Of a DNA stretch of 64,000 nucleotides, positions 55,282-64,000 are shown one piece after another. The DNA is from Trichoderma breve (taxonomy: Eukaryota > Ascomycota > Sordariomycetes > Hypocreales > Hypocreaceae): assembly GCF_028502605.1 (NCBI RefSeq), contig NC_079235.1:3100001-3164000 (forward strand), written 5' to 3'. Both the position numbers and the translations under genes were made by a program. The stretch's first letter is position 1, and every line of letters begins with the position of its first letter. The notes below the pieces were generated by a model. It ran no database searches and was not told the DNA's origin. It was given only the letters and a program-made list of their open reading frames with translations.

Positions 55282-58200
55282 GATGGTGGTTGTGGCTATG
55301 GTGCGTAGCGATGGTCGCTTAGAGAATGCGGAGTAGATGTGCCAGCCAAAAACCTTAGATTAAATCGCCGACAGTCCAGCTTTTTGGGGTGAGGAGAAGC
55401 CTGGATCAGAGTCAGGTCATGAAGGGCACCGGGGCCATGTACTTGTATATAATAAGGTGGTATTATACATAGGTAATCATGGACAGGGGTTGAGCAGTGC
55501 TCAGTTACATGTAATACTCACCTCCCTGAAATACAACCTAATCTTGTGGAACTCCGTGAGCGGGAAGCGGTGGGTGTCGTCCGAGCCCTAGCTGAGTCGT
55601 CCGGACAAGTGATTCCACAACGGCCTGGTGGTGACAAATGAGAGCCCCTTGACGAGCAAAACAGGCCTAGAACGTTGCTGGGCCTCGGCTGAGCGGCAAT
55701 GGCGCGAGGCTGTAAAGAGATGAGAGTCGAGAGGGCGAGAAGAGAGACGGACAACAAGATAGGACGAGCGAGTCAGGAGACAAGGCTGGTTGACGACCGG
55801 GGATGGGGGGGGCGCCGGCCTTTAAAGAGATCGTTGTCGTGGGTTGGCACGCCTGAGCTTGTGGTTGCAAAAGTCCGAGGATAGAAAGGACGGGATAATT
55901 GGATGGATGCTTGCAACAGTAGTGCCGAATGCTTTTCTTATAACCCAGCACGAGGAAGCGGAAGCAGACAAAAGGACTGGCCCGGCCAGGGACTCTGCTC
56001 TAGGCCGGACCTGATCTGGCGGGCCAAGCCACCAGAGCTGGGATGGAGCTGCAGACAGCTTGCATGATCAGATCAGCAACAGAATCAAGAAGTGGGAATT
56101 GGCAAGGGATTCGGGTTTGAGCAGGATTGCGCCCAGTGGTGGAGATAACAGGCGTTATTTGCGATGAGGAAGAAGGGAAGCGCTCGACGAGGAGTGCAAT
56201 CTGAGCCCGCAAGCCGGTAGTGCCCAGTCAGGACTAGCCTCTGTAAGTAACTAGGCCGATTGGGGCTGCTTCGGGACCCTCACGCCCTTCTATCTCCATT
56301 CTCCGGCCGCTAATTCCCTGTATCTACGCGTAATAGGGACAGGCACCACTAGAAATGCCCTACAACAGACGAAAGTCCATGGACTCGGCCAGCGCTTGGA
56401 TGGCGCCACGGAGCCACGCCGGGCTTTGCTTCGGCCGAATGCAGGATTCACATCGCTGTGCACTGCATGACGTAAGTACTGTACCGACCTTTGATACTAC
56501 ATTCTTGCAGCTCGATTTGATACGAGTACATCACTGCTACAGTGGAAATCCATCTTTTGCTACAGTTCACCTTGCCTAGAACAGTCCAGTTTTGCGCCTG
56601 GCAATAGGCTATTAGTCTTGAGCCTTTTCAGTAATAATTGCGGTGTTGTCTTTCCTTTAGCTATGATTGATTCCACATGTGCCCGCACGTTAAGACAGAG
56701 CCGGCAATATTCACGAAATCGGCCCCACGCCGCCCGTATCTCGTCTACATACTTCGTATACTCCTACAAGCAGACGAATCATCCATCGGCCCTCTTAACG
56801 CCTTTACCCCATCTCAAATAGGAGATAGGAGGGGCGGAGAATTCCTTCATATTGATTATAGCTGCCACACGATGCCGCTGTTTTGTAAATACAGTACCAG
56901 TTACAACTGTTTCCCCCCCTCCCCTTACATGTAGTATTGGTTGTCAAGCAAAAGAGTTGCCTATCAATAACACCTCTTCCCTTCATGCAGATCACCTTGC
57001 AGCTGCATACTCGCCCAATGCGACTCTGCGTCCAAATCCTTCACAGCTCGTAGCATCCAAACCACAGTTCATGGGTGTCCCATCCCATCCTCCGTGCAAC
57101 ATGGACCCCTCACCGGCTGTCGTCTCCAAAAGCAGGTCAAGGGAGGGAGGCAGCCCGATCAACTTCTCCAACGAATGACGGAGCGTCTTCTCCCCCCGTC
57201 ACGGCTCTTTGTTCCCAGCAAGGGCAGAATAGAGAAATAAGCCATTTCCCCGCCCTAGATGCCCGCATAGATATGTCAGACGAGCCACGCCACGTCGGAT
57301 GTGGCATTCATGGCAATCTTTCTCTCGGTGCTGGGACACACAGACGTGGAAGCACCGTTTCAGATCGCAAGCGCAGCTGTAACGCTGCCAAGCAAGATGA
57401 GAAAACGCAAAACAAAATCTCGGTCGCCAGGGGGTCGCAAATCTCCGGCATCCAAGTCCCACCAGCACGGCGCCGTGTCCGAAGTCCGTCTGGATTCACG
57501 TTCAATTGCCGGCCGCTTACAAACTACCCTCACGAGGGAGTTGAAGAGTCACTGGATGGTTTGCGAGTTGGCAGCCACGAGTACAGGCTAACAGGACTAT
57601 TACCAAGCACCCGCGCGCAATCCACCCGTTATTGGTGATGATCTCTTTTTTTAATATATCAAGCTTCCTGTATATCGGTTGATCGGCTAAGACAGATGCA
57701 GTACTGTCATACCTGTATGGTTGCGGTAAATACTGTGTGTATCAACCTTTACACAGCTTAGACACTTCGTACAGAATCCTTTTGGTCGATCCTTTGTGTA
57801 AAGCGCTAAGCCTCTGATCCCCGCGGTTCTCTCCATGGGATGAGACAGAATTACGACTTACAGAAACTGTAGGAGTATGGCAATGTTTACTACCTCGGAA
57901 TTATGACTGTTTACATCGGGATTACAACATGCATTGTACGGGCCCCCTCGTCGCCGCATCTCCGTCCCAGCGACCAGGTTCCATGATTCGTAGCAACCAA
58001 TATTGAGCATATATCAGCATCTTAAGTGATTCCAAGATCCACCCCGTATGCGCATCTCAAGCAGCACGACGGAGTCCAAGCAACAACCCGAATCTAAAAC
58101 GAAATCTCACGAAGAGACCAATAATCTCGAGCAGATTCCATGGGCCATGAGTAATTGCGGAATTCCGAACGAAGACGAAACCAACAGAAAAGCCAGAGTC

Positions 58201-60290
58201 GTCACCCATTTCAAGGACGTTTGGCGGAAACTCCGCGGATTTTTGCACCATCATCACATCCGGCCCCGCTTTCGCCGAGACGCTAGCCCCAGTGGAGTAG
58301 CTCAAAACTTTGTTTGGCACGTGGAGATCCTGCGCTGCCATTGAAGGAACAGTGCCTTTTGTGGGGCTAGCGCCGCGCCGTCTCCTTTTTTTTCTTTTTT
58401 CTTTTTCCATTTTATCTTTTTTCATTTCTTTAAGGCGGCTTCTCTTCCGCTTCTTTTGTTTCCTTGTTTCCTTTCATTTTGCCCGTCTTATTTTTTTTTC
58501 CCTTCAACTCCCCTAAATGCGGCTGACTAACGTTTCGGAGCATTTTGTTCTTGGCCATCGCCCATTCGGGCAATAAGCTTCACGGACAAGGGTCAACCTG
58601 TCTTCCTGGCGTGCTTCTGGTAAAATGAAGCGTGGATTTCTTTTTTTATTTGTCTCCTTCCACGGCATTTCGACATGAGGCTGAAAATAGCAGGCGCTTT
58701 TGCATTTGCAAGCACAGGGTACCCAGCACAAGCAACTGACCGCATGAAACGATTCATATCTCGATTCGATTATTCAGCTTATTCTTTTTCGATTTATTCT
58801 TGTCTTTTTTTTTTTTGGTTCTATTAACACATCATGCGCTAAAGATAAACAATCCACATCATATCACACGCCCATACCGACGGAATTCGATCTCGAAAAA
58901 CGACAAACCCACATCCTGTAGACCACAATTAGTCATGCCATGATCGATAGGGGCGCGGCTCGTGGCCTGACTGACAACCACATGCACCATTTTTTCCTTG
59001 ATTCGGACAAACAACCCAGCCTCCGTTTCCGTTTCCCAACAGGGGGGCAAAAAAACGCACTGACCGAGAGAGAGAGTCCCACGTTTAGCCCGTCCGTGCA
59101 TTCAATACGTTAAATCTCAGCAGCCCAAAATCTTCATGTGCCGAGGCTACTCGTATCGTACATCGGTCACGGCGCGCGCCTTTTTTTTCTTACTAGGAAA
59201 ACCCACTTGACGCCTGATAGTAGATCTCTTTGCGGAAGCCGGCCCGACACTATCTTTTTTCGCTCGCCTCTCTACTCTCGGTAACAGCCGAGACAGATAA
59301 GAAAAAAAAAGAAAAACAAAGAAATTTTCTTTTTTCTTTCTCCATTTGCCATGTGAAACACGGCGCTTTGCTTGTGACTCTGGGTCCCCTAAAGTTGTCT
59401 CACTGTGGAACCTCCTCGTGTTATCGTAAAAAGGTTGAGATTCTCACCACAATATTCTATCCACAGCGGAGTACCTCACCGGAGCCTTGTCGCTCTCAGT
59501 TAATTAAACATGCCACTAATCCCACGAGTTAAAATACATGCCAAGTTTCGCATGCTCTTGTGCCGAGGCAAACAGGCAAGTCTTGTGTCTCTTCTTGGCT
59601 TCAGCTCAGCCTCGTTTCGCAAAGGCGCGGCATCTTGTGTTATCAGGCAGCAAAAACGTGAAAAGGGCACCAGAATTCGTCAATTAGGCCTCATATGACG
59701 TGGCAAGTGATTAGTAGTAGAATAGAATGACATGATTCACGTTTGTCTGTTCTTCTGAAGTCCGGGTTTGAAATCCGTGTAGTCGATCCGGCGCCGATTA
59801 GGTAACGAGGTGATTGACAACTATCTGGTGTCATATTGACAAAATCGAATACAGGTGGCAAACGTCATGGACATGGACTTCCAGTAGTTGGTCGGTTTCC
59901 TGTCAAAGAGATGCTTGCTAGCCAGCATCTTCTTTGCTCCATATGCTGACTTTAGATAGCAAGCTCCAACTTACAGCTAATACAGAGGCACATATTCCAG
60001 TAAGCCGCTTACCCTTGGTCCATTCTGCCATATCTGTGCCTCAAACATCACAAGTCAAATGACTCATTTCATGTCTAAACATATCTATGAGCAATAATTC
60101 GCCGGCAAAAATACAATCTATCGGCCAACCTCGTGCTGTATAGGAGTTAACAACGATCAGACGGCCAATCTACCGCCAAGTCCTTTGAGAATCTTCAACG
60201 GCAAAGCGAAAGTTGGCTTTGGCAGTGTCACCAGGTGCAATGCGCTCAATGGAATACAGTTTGGTATTATCAGACGCTTTGATAGCGAAA
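55282..60290. other. 5-kb intergenic region, no supported gene
   Basis: The first ~300 bases are the MFS promoter. ORFs such as 57075-57638 (plus) and 58048-58344 (plus) have shuffled composition; the first lacks an ATG. C/T- and T-rich tracts occur at about 58,380-58,500, 58,800-58,820 and 59,300-59,345, as seen in fungal leaders, but no coding frame follows them. A non-coding transcript or a heavily spliced gene cannot be excluded. The last ~150 bases are the 3' flank of the methyltransferase gene. Confidence 0.45.
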
Positions 60291-62211
60291 TTACGCATCA
60301 CTAATGCCTCCCCACTCGTCTTCATCTCCGCCACTACTGTCATCGTCATCCTCGCTGTCATCCTCCTCATCTTCTTCCTCTTCTTCCTCTTCCTCATCAT
60401 CTTCATCTCCCTCTCCCTCATCCACTCCATGGAGCGAAACAGGTCTCCCCGTGGACTTGAGCACCGGCATGCCAACGACGTCCCGTAAAATCCGACCATC
60501 GTCGTCGCGGAGATATGGCCCCTCACCACTATCCCCGTCAATAACATCAACAGAAGCCCCTCCCTCATATTGGTCTCCCAAATCCATATCGACCGAATCC
60601 CGCACGAAGCCTGCAACAAAGAAGCCCATTACCCCATGGCCGTCCCCCTTATACGACCGTATGCAACCCTCCGCGACGGTCTCGTCACCCTCTGCGGCCT
60701 CAACCACGCCCCTGACGGGCCAGTCCCGAAGCCCGCTCACCTGGTCTTCCCGTCGCAAGATACGCCATCCCTTGGCTTTTGCAATATCCGATGCCAGGGC
60801 TCGAATGACAACTCGTTCGTTCTCCTGAGAGTGAACTGAGCATGTCGAGTAAGTAATCTTCTTCGCTCGGGGGAAGCGGAATGCGTGGAGGAGAAGCGTC
60901 AACTGGAATGACGAGAGCGCTTCCAACCGCGCTTCCAAGTCCTTTTCTGACTTCACCACGGTCTCGACTCCATCATCGTCTACCAGAACATTTTGCGCGG
61001 GCTCTTCAATCTCGTCGTGTCTCCTTTTCTTCTTGTTTGTGCTAGCCGGGTTTGACTTCCCCTTACCACCACGATTATCTGTCGGTGGATCTGGTAAATG
61101 TAACTCGGGCATTGAGTCTCGACCAACAATGCCACTGCCTGAACAACTCGGGTCCAGCAGTAAAGCTCCCACATCCTTGTACTTTTCGGACGTAGGATCC
61201 ACTTGAAGGAAGTCCTGTCCGAACCCAATCCGCGTGACGCTTTTTGACCCGGCAATCTTGACCATCTTTTCCAGCGTCTGGGCTCTTCTTGAATCCTTCT
61301 CAAAAGCGTAAATCGTCTGAGGAGCATCTTCAAACTCCGGGCGGTGCTGATAAAGGATTGCTGCGAGATGCGTAGTCTTATTCCCCGGCGCAGAACAAGC
61401 ATCGATGACATCTCCGTCCTCAGATCGCGGGTCTAACAGATAGGCCGGGAAACACGATGCCTTGTCTTGTAAGATGATTTTCCCAGATGTATAAGCTTCC
61501 ACCTTTGCAAAGTCCATCCCCGCAGAAATGGCAAGCAAATTCGGCACATGGGGATCAATGTAGATGTGTCTGCCTGACTTGGTCACAATGTCTTGAATGC
61601 TCTCGGCTCTGGTGTGTTTCGAAAAGGTCGTCTCTAGCTGTTCCTCCACGGTACTTTTGAGAGCATTGACACGCACCCATCTCGGATAATTAGCCTCTTC
61701 TCCTGCAGACGCTCTTTCAACCAATTCCTTCAAAAAGTCCACTGTCGGCGCCTTTCTTCTTACTCTCGCCCTCGTAAATTCCGAGCTGAGACGCGCCTTG
61801 TGGCGCTCAATCGATGCTCTTAACCCATGGCTCTGCGGCAGCGCGATTCCTCCCTTTGCAAGTAACAAATCATGCACCAGTAGCAAAGCTAGGGTAGGCG
61901 TAAGCTACACATTGAAGAGAAAAGAAAAAAAGTTAGCACCCACAGACTCACTACTCAACTCAACGCGGATCGATCCAAAAAGATTGTTCAAAAGGCCGCT
62001 TATTCTTTACCTTTCGCTCCAGTTTTAAAATTTCTGCATTTTCAATTACTTCTTTCAGCACCAGACTCCATTTCGCACTCTCCAGCACGAGAGCATACAG
62101 CTGTGCGGGTGGTGATTTGCCCTTCTTCTTGCCAAACACTCGTGATTTCAAGCTTCCGCTGGCGTCGGCTGATGATGATAAAATCTCTGCAGCTTCATGA
62201 TAGAGCGACAT
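60291..62211 (-). CDS. rcm1: rRNA (cytosine-C5) methyltransferase, Rcm1/NSUN5 family
   Basis: Two exons on the minus strand (62211-62011, 61904-60291; intron 106 nt, GTAAAG donor) give 604 aa. The splice joins LERK to LTPTLALLLVHDLLL, the conserved family junction; reading through would hit a stop. The SAM-binding motif is DACSAPGNKTTHLAA; motif IV, DPSCSGSG, and motif VI, YSTCSVHSQENE, carry the two active-site cysteines of m5C RNA methyltransferases. Yeast Rcm1 methylates one cytosine (C2278) of 25S rRNA in the nucleolus; the same role is inferred. Unusual additions are a basic insert (KKKRRHDE) between motifs IV and VI and a ~50-residue almost pure Asp/Glu/Ser tail. Confidence 0.93.
60340..60430 (-). 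repeat. Low-complexity GAA/GAG/GAT repeat coding an acidic tail
   Basis: Plus-strand TCC/TCT/TCA triplets encode runs of Glu and Asp at the C-terminus of the methyltransferase. Prone to length variation. Confidence 0.8.
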
Positions 62212-62924
62212 TCCTACAGAAATCCCCTCTCAGAAAGGAGAGAAAATATTGAGGGCGTAGGAAAGGAAGAGAGAGGAAAAGTGAAAGGGTAGAAGAGAAT
62301 AATGTGACATGAAGTTCTTCCATGAGAAATGTAAAATATGGAATTAGCCGTAGTTGAGCCGCCAGCCAACTTCATGCGCCTCACCCGCTTTTAGTCTACC
62401 GGCCTTATCCTAACTTCAAACTTCATCAACTACACAAGTACTTGAAGTAAAATACAGGTGCCAAATGCCATTTGTGTGCTAGGGCAAGGTGATTCCCGGC
62501 TACAGAATATCTCATCTTTGCGCAAAACTTCAACTTCTACATTCATCATTTACTGAATCACCAATTCGCTACTTTTTTTGGGTTGAATTGCTCATAAACT
62601 TTTATTCAGACTCTATAAGACCCAGTCATTCATAGACCTCGATTGATAAATGCTTTCAAATTCCCTCGCGGGAGGCCCCTAACTGACTTGCCAGATAGTA
62701 AACCAAGAATCGTAGAAAATTATGTCATCAAAAAATACACGGAAGAATCGAAGTATCCAACAAATCACTCCCAAGGTCAGCAGATATCATACCCGCTGCT
62801 GACCCCAACCTATCCAAGAATCCCGCTACCATAAACCCACCGGAATCCCATGCAACGCTTCAAACCAAATACTCCGTAACACTCAGATATGATCCCCAAG
62901 TGCGCCGAAATAGCCAGCAACCTC
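62212..62924. other. Intergenic: promoter of rcm1 and 3' flank of WSC gene
   Basis: AT-rich DNA, with an A/G-rich stretch near 62,225-62,300 forming the methyltransferase leader. The 62643-62834 plus ORF looks non-coding. Confidence 0.5.
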
Positions 62925-64000
62925 TTAGTGGCGGAGGCTGCGGTGGCGGTGGACGTGCTCGGCACGCTTGGCGGCCTTCATGGAGACAGCGCCGGTCTTG
63001 CTGTAGACGCTGATGGCCCAGCTTCCACCGCAGACCTCCTTGGAGTTACCCTCGCAGGCCATAGTGCACTGGTTCTCAGCGAGCTTGGAAGAGCCAACGA
63101 GCTCGTTGCCACAGTAGCACTGGCCACCGTACTCAGTAGCAGCGATGGAGAATCCCTTGCTGACACAGTTGGCAACGCACTTGTCGTTGGTCATAGGGCC
63201 AAGGTTGGGCAGGATATCGCCGGTGAGGACACGGCCGATGTTGTCCTGGTAGCAACCAGCGTAGGTGTATCCACCGACGGTGGCGGCAGCAGAGTTGCCC
63301 TTGGAAGGAACAGAAGTGGCGGCAGGAGTGCCAGCAGTGACTGTGATGGTCTCAGTAACGGTGTGGACATTGGCGGCGCTGCACTGTGCGTCGTTACCAG
63401 CGCCACCGGCAGCAGGGAGAGAAGAAGCAGGAGGGGCAGATTCGATGGTCTTGGCGGGCTGGCCGGCGTTGACAACGTTGCTGGAGGCGGCAGGCTTGCT
63501 GGGGGAGCTGGCGGGCTTGCCGGAGGGAGAAGAGGCGGGCTTACTGGAGGGAGAAGAGGCGGGCTTGCTGGAGGCAGCGGCAGCCTTGCTAGAGGAAGCA
63601 GGAGCAGCAGCCTTGCTGGAAGAGGCGGGAGCGGAACCACCAGCGGGCATAGCAGGGGCAGCACCGTAGCTGAAGCCGCTGAGAGGGTTGTTACCAGGGA
63701 GCTTGGTGAGAGTGCCAGTAACCTGCTCGTTAACCAGAGGGGCGATGGTGCAGTCACCGCTGTTCAGGCCGTAGAAGAGACCGGGGCACTGGTCCATACC
63801 AGAGTCACCAGCATCGCAAGTGTCAATGATGTGCTGGAGGAGATCCTCGTCCCAGCCGGCCATGAAGTCAGCGTGGGCACCGTATCCGGTAACATCACCG
63901 TTGGAGAGGACAAAGGGCTGAGTTCCCTGGTTCTCGGTCCAGCGGCCCTTGTAGGGCTGGGTGTCAAAGTAGACCTCGAAGAAGATGTGAGGGGTGTGAA
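62925..64000 (-). CDS. DUF1996-WSC domain secreted/cell-surface protein, 5' part cut by window edge
   Basis: The frame is open from the TAA at 62925 to the right edge, so only the C-terminal ~358 residues are seen. From the edge it reads PHIFFEVYFDTQPYKGRW, SNGDVTGYGAHADFMAGWDEDLL, CDAGDSGMDQCPGLF: the end of a DUF1996 domain. A Ser/Ala/Pro/Lys linker with repeated KPASSPS units follows, then an eight-cysteine WSC domain (YAGCYQDNIGRVLTGDI to CGGSWAISVY) and a His/Arg-rich end (HVHRHRSLRH). WSC domains bind carbohydrate; DUF1996 is a fungal extracellular domain of unknown activity. Codon use is strongly biased, suggesting high expression. The ATG and signal peptide lie beyond 64,000. Confidence 0.88.
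   Translation of the reverse strand, partial: HTPHIFFEVYFDTQPYKGRWTENQGTQPFVLSNGDVTGYGAHADFMAGWDEDLLQHIIDTCDAGDSGMDQCPGLFYGLNSGDCTIAPLVNEQVTGTLTKLPGNNPLSGFSYGAAPAMPAGGSAPASSSKAAAPASSSKAAAASSKPASSPSSKPASSPSGKPASSPSKPAASSNVVNAGQPAKTIESAPPASSLPAAGGAGNDAQCSAANVHTVTETITVTAGTPAATSVPSKGNSAAATVGGYTYAGCYQDNIGRVLTGDILPNLGPMTNDKCVANCVSKGFSIAATEYGGQCYCGNELVGSSKLAENQCTMACEGNSKEVCGGSWAISVYSKTGAVSMKAAKRAEHVHRHRSLRH

Noticed and set aside
57075..57638. 187-aa plus-strand ORF in the 55-60 kb gap
   Set aside because: No ATG at its start, no motif, shuffled Ser/Arg/Thr composition.
58048..58344. 98-aa plus-strand ORF with an ATG
   Set aside because: The HHHH and Arg-rich stretch and lack of any motif look like chance; the minus-strand frame over the same bases is equally open.
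61963..62010. Alternative donor just before the TGA in the Rcm1-like gene
   Set aside because: It would insert 15 unrelated residues in front of the conserved LTPTLALLLVHD block and breaks that block; the GTAAAG donor after LERK joins the family motif exactly.

Overview
The window is nuclear DNA of a filamentous ascomycete, most likely a Trichoderma species (Hypocreales). The evidence is short spliceosomal introns (about 52-157 nt) with GTRNGT donors and CTRAY-like branch sites, pyrimidine-rich gene leaders, and proteins whose closest recalled relatives are from Trichoderma: a CBM1-tailed GH5 mannanase like T. reesei MAN1 and a trypsin like T. harzianum PRA1. I see no tRNA, rRNA, CRISPR array, plasmid origin or intact transposon. 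Species assignment is inference from recalled similarity, not a search.

Layout. 1-2.6 kb: no supported gene; probably the leader and promoter of a minus-strand gene beyond the left edge. 2.6-7.4 kb: a divergent pair of membrane-traffic genes, an aftiphilin/Laa2-like AP-1 accessory protein (-) and a TBC1D5-type Rab GAP (+), sharing a 535-bp promoter. 7.8-8.8 kb: secreted trypsin (-). 11.2-13.2 kb: five-exon MFS transporter of the Fnx1/Vba type (-). 15.9-20.8 kb: two large, mostly disordered proteins (+), one with a C-terminal Cys cluster and one with a basic Ser/Thr/Arg-rich head and coiled-coil tail. 21.6-22.3 kb: 6-phosphogluconolactonase (-). 26.5-28.2 kb: MYND-SET protein (+) behind a long C/T-rich leader. 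29.8-35.6 kb: calponin-homology/coiled-coil actin-binding protein (-), complex I assembly factor NDUFAF2 (+) and a conserved protein of unknown role (-).

36-55 kb looks more accessory and AT-richer: a GH5 mannanase and a pectin methylesterase in tandem (-), a decayed DnaQ/Gfd2-like exonuclease-fold gene with a nonsense codon and a frameshift, a cytochrome P450 (+) facing a Gfo/Idh/MocA oxidoreductase (-), a secreted Cys-rich protein with Kex2 sites (-), a 3.2-kb AT-rich gene-poor stretch with coding-like remnants, and a secreted alpha/beta hydrolase (+). 53.3-55.3 kb holds a DHA1-type MFS transporter (-). 55.3-60.3 kb is empty apart from T- and C/T-rich tracts. 60.3-62.2 kb is the Rcm1/NSUN5 rRNA cytosine methyltransferase (-), and the right edge cuts a DUF1996-WSC secreted protein (-).

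The ends (traffic, pentose phosphate, complex I assembly, rRNA methylation) are housekeeping. The middle is a saprotroph's secreted and oxidative toolkit: mannan and pectin attack, proteolysis, an oxidative pair and efflux. All exon borders were placed by eye from splice signals, reading-frame continuity and family motifs.
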